Source: Verrucomicrobiales bacterium (GTDB lineage Bacteria > Verrucomicrobiota > Verrucomicrobiia > Verrucomicrobiales > DEV007). Taken from it: a stretch of 64,000 nt of DNA. The DNA lies in the NCBI GenBank assembly GCA_029213065.1, contig JARGPH010000013.1:1-64000 (forward strand). The letters are read 5' to 3'. Both the position numbers and the translations under genes were made by a program. The notes under the pieces are model-generated. The model was not told the DNA's origin. It was given only the letters and a program-made list of their open reading frames with translations, and searched no databases. Positions 38,001 to 45,849 of this stretch are shown here, piece by piece (the stretch's first letter is position 1; every line of letters starts with the position of its first letter).

Positions 38001-38903
38001 TCAGCCGGTGAGTCCACGCTCAACGAATTCGCGGTAGATCTCCTGAACCCGTTTGGAAAGGATTTCGTCGGACGCATAGAGCGCTCCGTTGGCGTTCATG
38101 AAAGTGCAGCCCCGGGGATTCAGTTGGAGGGCGTCTCCCCGGATGTCGGAAACCGGGCGGCCCCATTCGCTGAAGAAGCAGGTGGTTGCCGCGAAATCCC
38201 AGATCGATCCGCCGCCTTTCTCCGGTTTCGGGAATTTAAAATAAACGGAACGCTCCCGGTTCGTAACCTCGCAGGCGTTGAGGACGGAGCCGAATTGATC
38301 GTAGATTTTCAATCCGGCCAGTCCGATCTCCGCTGCCACAGTTTCCATCGCTTCGTGAAGTTCGGGATAGCAGGGGATGCTGTTCATGCTCCTGTCCATC
38401 GCCCAGGTGAGGTGGCTCGCCGGGCCTGTCGGGATCTTCGGAACAGGTTCACCGCTGATGAAGGCACCGCCTCCTTTAAGGGCATGATAGAGTTTGCCGG
38501 TGACGGGGTCCTGAACGGCCCCGATCACCGGGGTTCCGTTTTTCGCGACAAGGGCGATGGAGACGGAGTAGCCGGGGACGCCTTCGGTGAATGGCAGGGT
38601 CCCGTCGATCGGGTCGATGCACCAGAAATAATCCGATTCAAGTCGGCTCGAATCGTCCTCGGTTTCCTCGGTGAGAAGTCCAAGGTCGTATTCCGTGATC
38701 GAATCCTTAAGGGCCGATAAAATCAGTTCCTCGCTCTCGTGATCGACTTCCGTAACAACCTGAGAGGCGAGGGTATGACCTCCGTCTTTCGTCAGGGTCT
38801 CCCCGTGGTTGCCGACGCGACTCTGGATATGTCTACCGGTCGACGATGCCGTTTCGATTGCGAGGGTGTGCAGTTTTTCAAGATCAGCGGGGGACAGTTC
38901 CAT
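38001..38903 (-). CDS. Inositol monophosphatase/FIG-family phosphatase
   Basis: A 300-residue metal-dependent phosphatase with the IMPase metal sites EETEDDSS (Glu), DPIDGTLPFTEGVPGYSVS (Asp-Pro-Ile-Asp-Gly-Thr) and GGSIWDFAATTCFFSEWG (Trp-Asp). Substrates in the family include inositol phosphate, histidinol phosphate, PAP and fructose bisphosphate; it is not possible to choose. The start is one base from the end of the upstream phosphotransferase gene, so the two form an operon. Confidence 0.9.
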   Translation of the reverse strand: MELSPADLEKLHTLAIETASSTGRHIQSRVGNHGETLTKDGGHTLASQVVTEVDHESEELILSALKDSITEYDLGLLTEETEDDSSRLESDYFWCIDPIDGTLPFTEGVPGYSVSIALVAKNGTPVIGAVQDPVTGKLYHALKGGGAFISGEPVPKIPTGPASHLTWAMDRSMNSIPCYPELHEAMETVAAEIGLAGLKIYDQFGSVLNACEVTNRERSVYFKFPKPEKGGGSIWDFAATTCFFSEWGRPVSDIRGDALQLNPRGCTFMNANGALYASDEILSKRVQEIYREFVERGLTG

Positions 38904-38904
38904 A

Positions 38905-39888
38905 TCAGAGTGTTTTGATGACTTCCCTTGCGAGGCGTTCGCTGTAGGAGTTTATTTTCCAGTGGCCGGGACACCACCCTTTTAAGAAGCGGTGAAAGTC
39001 GGTCCAGGCAAGGGGGAAGAGGTCCCGCCATTCAGTGATCACTTCCCGCGGATCGACGGAGGGTTTGTGGCGGCGGAGGGCTGCCTCGAGGAAAGCAAAA
39101 TAGGTGTCGAGAAGCCTGGCTTCATTCTTCTCGCATTCTGACTCACTGAGGCAGCTGCCGAGGAAGTAGGCGACGTCTTTCATCCCGCAGCCACCGCCGA
39201 CGTACTGGAAATCGAGAGCGGCGACGGCATCTCCCTTTTCGGAAAAGCAGAAATTGGCGAGTTTGGCGTCGCCGTGCACGAGGGTTTGAAATCGGGCTTC
39301 GCTGAGATGCCTGTCGATTCTCACGGCTGCGCTCTTGAGTGGCTCGTCGTCGAGCGCCTCGAGTTCTTCGGGGCGCGTCGCGAGGTGCCAGTAGGTCCCC
39401 GTTTCCCACAATCCGTTCGTTGAATCTCCGAGGAAGGTTGCGTGAAATTCAGCGAGCCATCTCAGACAAAGATCGGCCTGATCGAGCGTGACGGAAGAGA
39501 GTCGTTTCGGAAAGCCTGAGCTGTCGAGGTCTTCAAGGATGAGGAGGACACTTTCGCCATCCCGTCCGAAGCCGAGGTATTGAGGGATGCGGCAATGATC
39601 ATCGCATCGGGCACTCCGCGATTGATACCATTCCGTCTCGACCTGATAGGAAAATACCTTTCGCTGGTGTGACAGATTCGAGTTCCACCCCCGGGGATGC
39701 TGATTAGCGAAGGGCATCATGACATGCTTCACCACGACGGTATCGCGGTCGCTGCCGATCAATTTGAGTCGGATGATCTGCCCGTAGCCGCTCCAGAGTT
39801 CCTGAATGACTTTGTCAGGCTCAAACGACGACGCGCCCGTGGTTTCGAGAATGAGAGATTCAAAGGTGTCTCCGAAGGGGCGATTCAT
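38905..39888 (-). CDS. Aminoglycoside phosphotransferase/choline-kinase-like (APH fold) protein
   Basis: A 327-residue kinase-like protein: [10 protein letters not shown] near the N terminus supplies the ATP-binding Lys, [13 protein letters not shown] is the catalytic loop (His-Gly-Asp), and [20 protein letters not shown] is the metal-binding Asp motif. The length and the [14 protein letters not shown] pattern resemble the CHK/EcKinase-type group that phosphorylates alcohols. It is co-transcribed with an IMPase-like phosphatase; a shared small phosphorylated metabolite is a guess. The frame extends to 39927, but I chose the start at 39888. Confidence 0.85.
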   Translation of the reverse strand: MNRPFGDTFESLILETTGASSFEPDKVIQELWSGYGQIIRLKLIGSDRDTVVVKHVMMPFANQHPRGWNSNLSHQRKVFSYQVETEWYQSRSARCDDHCRIPQYLGFGRDGESVLLILEDLDSSGFPKRLSSVTLDQADLCLRWLAEFHATFLGDSTNGLWETGTYWHLATRPEELEALDDEPLKSAAVRIDRHLSEARFQTLVHGDAKLANFCFSEKGDAVAALDFQYVGGGCGMKDVAYFLGSCLSESECEKNEARLLDTYFAFLEAALRRHKPSVDPREVITEWRDLFPLAWTDFHRFLKGWCPGHWKINSYSERLAREVIKTL

Positions 39889-39970
39889 AGAACGTTCGCA
39901 AGATGGGGCAGATTTCGTGTTTTGCACGAGCGGTTCTGGATTCCGGAGAAAGATTCGCTAAGATGTCGCA

Positions 39971-40765
39971 ATGAGTATCGACTGGACGAATAAGAATGTA
40001 ATTGTCACCGGTGGTGGCGGTGGAATGGGGCAGGCTGCTGCAAAACGTTTCGCTGATGCCGGAGCGCGGACCTTTGTACTCGGTCGCACTCTGGAGTCTC
40101 TGCAGGAGGCTGCTGATTACTCCGCAAATATCATCCCGATTCCGTGTGATGTCGCAAGCACCGCGAGTATTGATGTGGCGATGTCAGAGATCTTGAAACA
40201 CGGTGCGCCGGATGTGCTGATTCATACCGCCGGAATCAATACCGCAGACCGGTTTATGGGGCACGAGGATCCTGCGAGGCTCGCCGGCGAGGAAACCTGG
40301 CAGAAGGTCATGGATATCAATGTCCTTGGTGTCGTCAATATGATTCGGGCGGTGACCAAACCGATGACAGAGAATGGCGGCGGCAAAATTATCGTGGTGT
40401 CATCGACGGCGGGGCACGGCTTTGATTCCTATGCCGGGGTGCCCTACACCGCGAGTAAATGGGCTGTTCACGGACTGCTCTTCACCGCGCGGGCACAGCT
40501 CAGCGCTCAGGGGATCGTCCTCTCGGAATACGCGCCCGGTGAAGCGAACACGCCCATCGTCGACAAGCGTCCTGTCCTTCCCACGGACGTGCATCGCGCC
40601 GCTATGATTCAGACCGAAGACTGCGGGGAAACGCTTTTCTTTATGGCTTCGCAGGCCCATTGCATGAGTGTGATTCAGCTACCGACCTATCAGCCTTTTG
40701 GCGGAATGCCTCCACAGATACCGGCGCCGTGGTTGGATGGTCTCGATATTTCGCCGAAGAGCTAG
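39971..40765 (+). CDS. Short-chain dehydrogenase/reductase
   Basis: A 264-residue classical SDR: the cofactor motif TGGGGGMGQAAAKRF, an HTAGINTA equivalent of NNAG, the catalytic Ser in IIVVSSTAGHG and the YTASKWAVHG motif (Tyr-x3-Lys). Substrate unknown. It diverges from the phosphotransferase gene across an 82-bp gap that should hold promoters for both directions. Confidence 0.92.
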   Translation: MSIDWTNKNVIVTGGGGGMGQAAAKRFADAGARTFVLGRTLESLQEAADYSANIIPIPCDVASTASIDVAMSEILKHGAPDVLIHTAGINTADRFMGHEDPARLAGEETWQKVMDINVLGVVNMIRAVTKPMTENGGGKIIVVSSTAGHGFDSYAGVPYTASKWAVHGLLFTARAQLSAQGIVLSEYAPGEANTPIVDKRPVLPTDVHRAAMIQTEDCGETLFFMASQAHCMSVIQLPTYQPFGGMPPQIPAPWLDGLDISPKS

Positions 40766-40837
40766 AAGTTTATAAGCTACGCATTCAGGAGAAATTTTTG
40801 GCTGATGCCAGCCGAATGAGTGTGATATCTGATTGGC

Positions 40838-41644
40838 ATGAAAATACTTAAACGACTCGTTCTTGCCGGAGTGCTGGTGGCTTCGGCTTCCTTCAGTTTT
40901 GCGGAGGACTCTGCAGGGCTGCCGGCAAAGGAGAAATTCCATCTCTACCTGCTCGTTGGACAGTCAAACATGGCGGGACGAGGCAAGGTGACACCGGAAG
41001 ACAAGAAGCCGCACGACAGGGTCATGATGCTGACAAAGGATCTGAAGTGGGTTCCGGCCACTGATCCGATGCACTTTGACAAGAGCATCGCCGGTGTCGG
41101 TCTCGGACGAACCTTCGGAATGGAAATGGCGGAGGCGGATCCTTCGGTGACGATTGGTTTGATTCCCTGCGCGGTCGGCGGGTCGCCGATTCTCGCCTGG
41201 GAGCCGGGCGGGTATCACGAATCGACAAAGACACATCCCTGGGACGATATGATCCCGCGGGCGAAGGCTGCTCTCGAGAAAGGAACGCTCAAAGGAATTC
41301 TCTGGCATCAGGGCGAATCCGATTCCGGGGCAGAGCTGGCACCGCTCTACGGGAAGCGACTCCACGCTCTCGTGAAACGGCTCCGTGCAGAGCTGGATGC
41401 TCCTGAGGTTCCCTTCATTGCCGGCGCAATGGGCAACTGGCCCGAAAAGCCCTGGAATGAGTGGAAAAGAATGGTCGATGAGGCGCACCGCGATCTTCCC
41501 AAGTCCGTTCCGAATTCGGCATATGTCAGTGCGGAGGGATTAGCGCATCGGGACGAAGTGCATTTCAACCGGGAGTCCTACATCGAGTTTGGTAAGCGAT
41601 TTGCTGAGGCTATGAAAGCTCTGCAATCCGCCTCAAATCCCTAG
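40838..41644 (+). CDS. SASA-type carbohydrate acetylesterase
   Basis: A 268-residue exported SGNH-like esterase. A signal peptide (VLVASASFSFA|ED) precedes LLVGQSNMAGRGK with the catalytic Ser43, then GILWHQGESDS (block with Gly/His/Gln-Gly-Glu-Ser) and HRDEVHFN carrying the catalytic Asp/His. The family (sialate O-acetylesterase / carbohydrate esterase 6) removes acetyl groups from xylan or sialic acids. Given the sialidase and mutarotase at 56.7-60 kb, a role on acetylated sialic acid is possible but unproven. It converges with the metallophosphoesterase, 6 bp apart. Confidence 0.9.
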   Translation: MKILKRLVLAGVLVASASFSFAEDSAGLPAKEKFHLYLLVGQSNMAGRGKVTPEDKKPHDRVMMLTKDLKWVPATDPMHFDKSIAGVGLGRTFGMEMAEADPSVTIGLIPCAVGGSPILAWEPGGYHESTKTHPWDDMIPRAKAALEKGTLKGILWHQGESDSGAELAPLYGKRLHALVKRLRAELDAPEVPFIAGAMGNWPEKPWNEWKRMVDEAHRDLPKSVPNSAYVSAEGLAHRDEVHFNRESYIEFGKRFAEAMKALQSASNP

Positions 41645-41650
41645 GAAAGA

Positions 41651-42553
41651 TCAGGCGAGTGGCAGGCTCGTTTTCTCGCCGTGAAGCTCGTGATCTTTTT
41701 TGATGCAGTTGAGAGTCAGTGAGAGGTTTTCAGCGCTTACTGATGCTTTGATCCAGCCGTTGGGGCGGGATTCGTTGAAGAGGTAGGCGACGGGCGGCTG
41801 ATTGATGAGATGAAAACCGCTTCGGGATTTGCTGAAGGCGTAACTGTGGGTGTGTCCGTAAAAGTAGGCTTTGACCTGAGGTTTAGAGGAAAGCACTTCC
41901 ATAAACTCAACCGTGTCGGCGAGTCCTGTGACGGTCGCAGTGGAGCCTTCTTTGGGATACTGGAGGTTGTGATGTCCCATCATCAAAATGGGTTTATCAC
42001 CGACTTGGTCGAGTGTCCGTGAGAGCCACTCGAGTTGCCCATTGCCGAGTCGACCCGTGACCTTGTTGACGATGTCGAGAGTATCGAGGAAGACCCAATT
42101 CGCGTGTGGTGTCTCGACCACTGCGAGGTGTTTGCCTTCAAGTTCCTTTGCGCCTGCGACGGCGTCCGGAAACAAGGTGTAGAACGGTCCACGGTCATCG
42201 TGGTTGCCCATCGTGAGGTGAATCGGAATGCCCGCATCGAGGAGTGGCTGAATGAGGCTTCGGAGAGTCGTGTAGTCCTCTTTGAGTCCGGTGTTGTAGG
42301 CACAGTCCCCATTCACGACCACAAAATCGGGGGCCGTTTTCTCAGCAAGGATCTCTGCAACGACCTGTTTCAAATTAGCCGCCATATTGGTGCCTCTCGC
42401 GTCCTTTTCCGGATTGGCATCAATGTGAGTGTCCGCCAACAGCGCATACCAACTGTCGTTCGATCCGGCCGACACAGTGAGCGCCCCGAGGCTGGCAAGT
42501 GCTCCGGTTTGAAGAAAGTGGCGGCGGCTTTTGGGAATGAGTGAAACTGGCAT
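41651..42553 (-). CDS. Tat-exported calcineurin-like metallophosphoesterase
   Basis: A 300-residue protein with a twin-arginine signal (SRRHFLQTGALASLGALTVSAG) and all metallophosphoesterase motifs: LLADTHID (Asp-x-His), VVNGDCAYN (Gly-Asp), MGNHDDRG (Gly-Asn-His-Asp), MGHHNLQ and YGHTHSY (Gly-His-x-His). It likely hydrolyses a phosphoester or cyclic nucleotide in the periplasm. The frame is open to 42589; the start at 42553 places the Tat motif at residue 10. Confidence 0.9.
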   Translation of the reverse strand: MPVSLIPKSRRHFLQTGALASLGALTVSAGSNDSWYALLADTHIDANPEKDARGTNMAANLKQVVAEILAEKTAPDFVVVNGDCAYNTGLKEDYTTLRSLIQPLLDAGIPIHLTMGNHDDRGPFYTLFPDAVAGAKELEGKHLAVVETPHANWVFLDTLDIVNKVTGRLGNGQLEWLSRTLDQVGDKPILMMGHHNLQYPKEGSTATVTGLADTVEFMEVLSSKPQVKAYFYGHTHSYAFSKSRSGFHLINQPPVAYLFNESRPNGWIKASVSAENLSLTLNCIKKDHELHGEKTSLPLA

Positions 42554-42630
42554 GGGGCCAGTAAATCGGAATTTCCGCTCAAACGTCAATGACGTGATTC
42601 TGAGAGAACGGGGGGATTCGGGAGGGGAGC

Positions 42631-43926
42631 CTACTGCCTGAACTGTTTCAGTGGAATGCGGCTGTCGCCGAGATCCGTGAGGAGTTGCCTGAAATCCTCG
42701 CGCCCGGCAATCGCCTCAGCAGTGTCGACGAGGAACTGACGTTGCTTCGCGTTGACGGAAAAGGGAGTGGCCTTCTTCGTATCGTTCTCCCAATCGAAGC
42801 GATAGACTTTGAGTCGCTCATCCAGTTTCTCGATGTGTTGCGCGGCGAGCCACTGCATGAGAATCGATTCGCTGCGGGCCTGATTCCTGAAGAGAAAATC
42901 AGAGACCTGGTCAAAGCCGTTGTATCCGAGCACCTCAACAAATTCACGCGCTTCATATTCGTTTCCGCATCCCAGTGAAATCAAAGCGACTTGAGAATCG
43001 GGATCATTCTTCAAAAACTCGAGCGCCTGGATCGCTGATAATTCTATTGTTGTATTCTGGGTTCCCTGACCACCGTCGACAAAGACGGCCCCTTTTCGGA
43101 GGTAACCGGTTCCGTCTGCGTTGACATGTCGCATCACGACATCGGGTGCGACGAGCTTGCCGAAAAAGACCGCGGCGGAAAGGGCCGAAGCGCTGATGGC
43201 ATCGATGAGCTGAATCTCTTTGGTGTTAACCGGAGCATCGAGTCGAATCTGGTTTCGCAGGAACACGGTGCGCTTCCCGACGAGGTCGTAGGCGGCAAGC
43301 GAGAGAATGGGAACCCGGTTCATTTCACCCAGCCTCACCGTTGGCGGGTAATGGGCATGGGAATCCAATGTCTCGACGAACGCTTCCTGAAAGGCCTCTC
43401 TGCTGAGGACGTGCTGGAAAACCGGGGCCAATGGCAACCGCCCTTTCCCCTGAAACAGATCGTAGCCTTTCGTATAGTAAAAATCGGCGATCGCCTCTCC
43501 GGGGACCCCGGCGGCAACACCTCCGGTGATGATCGCACCGGTGCTGGTCCCGCTGCACATTGAAAGGACATCACAGAGTCTTTCATCATTCTTCCCGGGG
43601 CGTTTCCGGAGGGCTGCTTCGAGTTTTGCCACGAGCCGCGAGGGGGTGATCCCCATGATCCCGCCGCCGTCGATTTGCAAAATGACATAGGTGGTTTTGC
43701 CGCGGGTGAGGGGTTTCGCGGTATGGAGCTTGAAGTCGGAATCCTTCAGTTTTCCCCATTGCTTTCGATCTGTGGTTTTGCTCACCGCAGCGTAGCCAAA
43801 TTCAGAAATGTCGTGATCCTTCTGAACGACGGGAGCGATCAGTTCGTAGGGCGAACGGAGGCTTTGGCAGCCGGGCAGACTGAGGGCAAAGAAGAGCCCC
43901 AATGTGAGTCGAACAAAAAGATGCAT
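42631..43926 (-). CDS. Patatin-like phospholipase lipoprotein
   Basis: A 431-residue protein with a lipoprotein signal (LFFALSLPGC, Cys20) and a patatin domain: oxyanion motif QIDGGGIMGITP (86-93), nucleophile elbow GTSTG with Ser128 and catalytic Asp284 in VFVDGG. It should be a lipid acyl hydrolase anchored in a membrane. It lies downstream of the UGA-interrupted thioredoxin-like gene on the same strand with 59 bp between, so it may be co-transcribed. Confidence 0.92.
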   Translation of the reverse strand: MHLFVRLTLGLFFALSLPGCQSLRSPYELIAPVVQKDHDISEFGYAAVSKTTDRKQWGKLKDSDFKLHTAKPLTRGKTTYVILQIDGGGIMGITPSRLVAKLEAALRKRPGKNDERLCDVLSMCSGTSTGAIITGGVAAGVPGEAIADFYYTKGYDLFQGKGRLPLAPVFQHVLSREAFQEAFVETLDSHAHYPPTVRLGEMNRVPILSLAAYDLVGKRTVFLRNQIRLDAPVNTKEIQLIDAISASALSAAVFFGKLVAPDVVMRHVNADGTGYLRKGAVFVDGGQGTQNTTIELSAIQALEFLKNDPDSQVALISLGCGNEYEAREFVEVLGYNGFDQVSDFLFRNQARSESILMQWLAAQHIEKLDERLKVYRFDWENDTKKATPFSVNAKQRQFLVDTAEAIAGREDFRQLLTDLGDSRIPLKQFRQ

Positions 43927-43985
43927 CGTGATCTGAAGCGGGTGATTCAGATCATGATGGCACCGGAGTGCCGTATCGCCAAAAG

Positions 43986-45065
43986 CTATCTTTTCCCTTT
44001 TCCTTTGCCCTTGCCCTTGCCCCTGCGTGCGTCGATCTCACCGTCGCCGTCGTGGTCTTCTCCGAAGGGCATCACCGTCTCAAAAAAGATGTTCTCTCTG
44101 CGCCCCTCAGCGACGTGTTCGGAGTAGACTTTTCGCTCTTCGGTGGCGGCAAACGACTTGTTGGCGAGAAGGAGGGTCGCTTTGATATCGGCCTCTCTCG
44201 CCGTGATCGGAAGTTGCGCGAGGACTTCGCCTTTCTCGCCGAAGGTATCAGCCTGAATCACGATGATGCCCGATCTGCTTTTCAATTTCGTGAGCGCGGC
44301 GGCCCACTGGCTGTCTTCCTCCGGATCGCCAAAATCGAGGTGAAAACGTCCTGTCACTTCGTCATCGGCGAAGACCGGCCGGAGATTTCTTCGTGCGGAA
44401 GACTGCTCTCTTTCGCCTGCCGCGATAAAGACGAGGAGGCGCTGGTCGCCTGAAGCCACATTCAGCGCCTGTCGGAAGCTGTGAAAATCCTGAAGAAGCA
44501 TCTCATCGTCATTGCCGCGGGGGCGGTAGCTCGAGGCGAGGCCCTTCATTTCAGCGATGACTTCTTCGTTGGTTCCTTTCGTCGCTCCGGGGCCGCGACC
44601 TTCTGCCCCGAGAACCGAAGCGGGGGATCGACTCGCCCGGGTCAGTTGCTCTTCTCCTTTGGGATCGAGAATACAGAACGCGGTGTTCTCCATTCTTCCG
44701 TTGAGGAACTGACGGATTAAATCCTGATGCTCTTTGCTTTCGTAGGTTTCAAGTCTAACACAAACAAAATCACGGGAGGCGGCAACAAATTCTTTGGTCG
44801 AGAACAAACTGTTCTGCGTTTGGGTGTAACCGGGTCAGAACACTCCGGGGATATTCGAGCAGGTCGCGGCCGCAGCCATGAAGAAAATGGGTCTGTTAGA
44901 GCGGATCGCCTCCGCTCTCGCCGTATCCCAGGTCGTGTACCACATCACCCCCGGATCGCCGACCGGTTGTGTCGAAGCTCCGATGTCGGTGGGGCTTGCG
45001 CCCTGAGATGAACCGGTAACAGGAAAGAGGGCAAGAAGAGCAAGGAGGAGAATCGTAAGCTTCAT
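43986..45065 (-). CDS. Thioredoxin-like exported protein with an in-frame UGA (candidate selenoprotein)
   Basis: One frame of 360 codons runs from the ATG at 45065 to the stop at 43986, broken only by TGA at 44835-44837 (codon 77). The N terminus is a signal peptide (LTILLLALLALFPVTGSSQG). A thioredoxin-like strand RPIFFMAAAATC (Cys69) is followed by SNIPGVF, UGA, PGYTQTQNSLFSTKEFV and FVCVRLETYES. The C terminus has an EF-hand-like DHDGDGEID and a (KG)n tail. The 282 codons after UGA look intact. A hairpin, AGAACA-GTT-TGTTCT, starts 19 nt after the UGA, with a G at the loop start, consistent with bacterial SECIS geometry. Alternatives are a recent TGG/CGA-to-TGA nonsense mutation or sequencing error. 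A GGGAGG site precedes the start by 11 nt. Confidence 0.6.
44796..44816 (-). promoter_or_regulatory. SECIS-like hairpin downstream of UGA codon 77
   Basis: On the minus strand CAGAACAGTTTGTTCTCGA begins exactly 18 nt after the in-frame TGA (44835-44837). AGAACA/TGTTCT forms a 6-bp stem with loop GTT. The same sequence, one base different in the stem/loop, lies at the same distance from the TGA in the next gene (45574-45594). Confidence 0.45.
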
Positions 45066-45234
45066 GAGCCATTAAACCTCCCTTGTTCGAAAAGGTTTTA
45101 AAAAGAGGGAATATATTTCCCGGTGGTGGTTCCGGAGCCTCGAATCTCACGGGATGATTCAAACCGGGGGAAAGATTCATCGTGATCCGGAGCAGTTGCC
45201 CCGGACCACGATGGCACTTTAGGAGGAGGAAGTC

Positions 45235-45795
45235 CTAAAACAATCTTTTACGACTTTGTTTGTCGGTTCGTTGATTGGAATCAACTCTACCTTTGTGCTC
45301 TCCGCCTGGCGGGGGTTTATGCTTCGAACACAAATTTTCTCCACGCCATCTTGCGACGTGCTCAGCATCGATCTCGCGCCGCGCCGATTCAGGGGCGGGC
45401 GATTGCTTTAAAAGGGGGGAATCGGAAAGGATGCTTTTGCTGTCCCTTTCCACAGGCTGTGATGCGACGGTCCACTTCAGTGCTGGCGTTTGAGTCCGCT
45501 GTGAACGCGCGGCTTCTTTGCCGTTAGTTAAGTTCGAAGAACCGGGAGAAAGTGAGGTGAAACCAAACTCTGGGATCGAGAACGAACTGTTCTGCTTACT
45601 CGCTTCACGAGTTCAGAATTGGCCGAATATCTCCGGTCCCGGTTGGGAGGCGGCTACAGGAAATTGCGGCTCGCCCGAGGATCTGTCGCCTTTGATGGGA
45701 GCCGTCGATACCGCTTGCACGCAATCGAGCAGCTCAGCGGAAACGACCGAAGAGAGGCTGAATGTAATAAGTGCGAGTGGTAAAAGTTTTTTCAT
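45235..45795 (-). CDS. Small secreted protein with an in-frame UGA, function unknown
   Basis: The frame from ATG 45795 to TAG 45235 has one internal TGA (45613-45615, codon 61). The first 60 codons encode a signal peptide (LLPLALITFSLSSVVSA) and a short segment ending PGPEIFGQF; a GGAAGAG site precedes the start. The 125 codons after the UGA are open but low in recognisable features, ending in a basic tail (TDKQSRKRLF). The UGA is followed after 18 nt by the same hairpin as in the neighbouring thioredoxin-like gene. It may be a selenoprotein, a 60-residue peptide, or a decayed gene; the second half is not convincingly coding. Confidence 0.35.
45574..45594 (-). promoter_or_regulatory. Second SECIS-like hairpin, same spacing from UGA
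   Basis: On the minus strand CAGAACAGTTCGTTCTCGA begins 18 nt after the TGA at 45613-45615. AGAAC/GTTCT forms a 5-bp stem with a 5-nt loop AGTTC. Between the UGA and this hairpin lies a smaller one, ACTCG-TGAAG-CGAGT. Confidence 0.4.
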
Positions 45796-45849
45796 AAGAC
45801 TGACTCTTCCCGGTCGGGTTCTCCGGAGAGAACTTTCAGAGTCGGCAGC

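Noticed and set aside
44896-45180. A 94-codon minus-strand frame overlapping the start of the thioredoxin-like gene
   Set aside because: It is in another frame, lacks a recognisable pattern and would pre-empt the signal-peptide start that has a usable ribosome-binding site.
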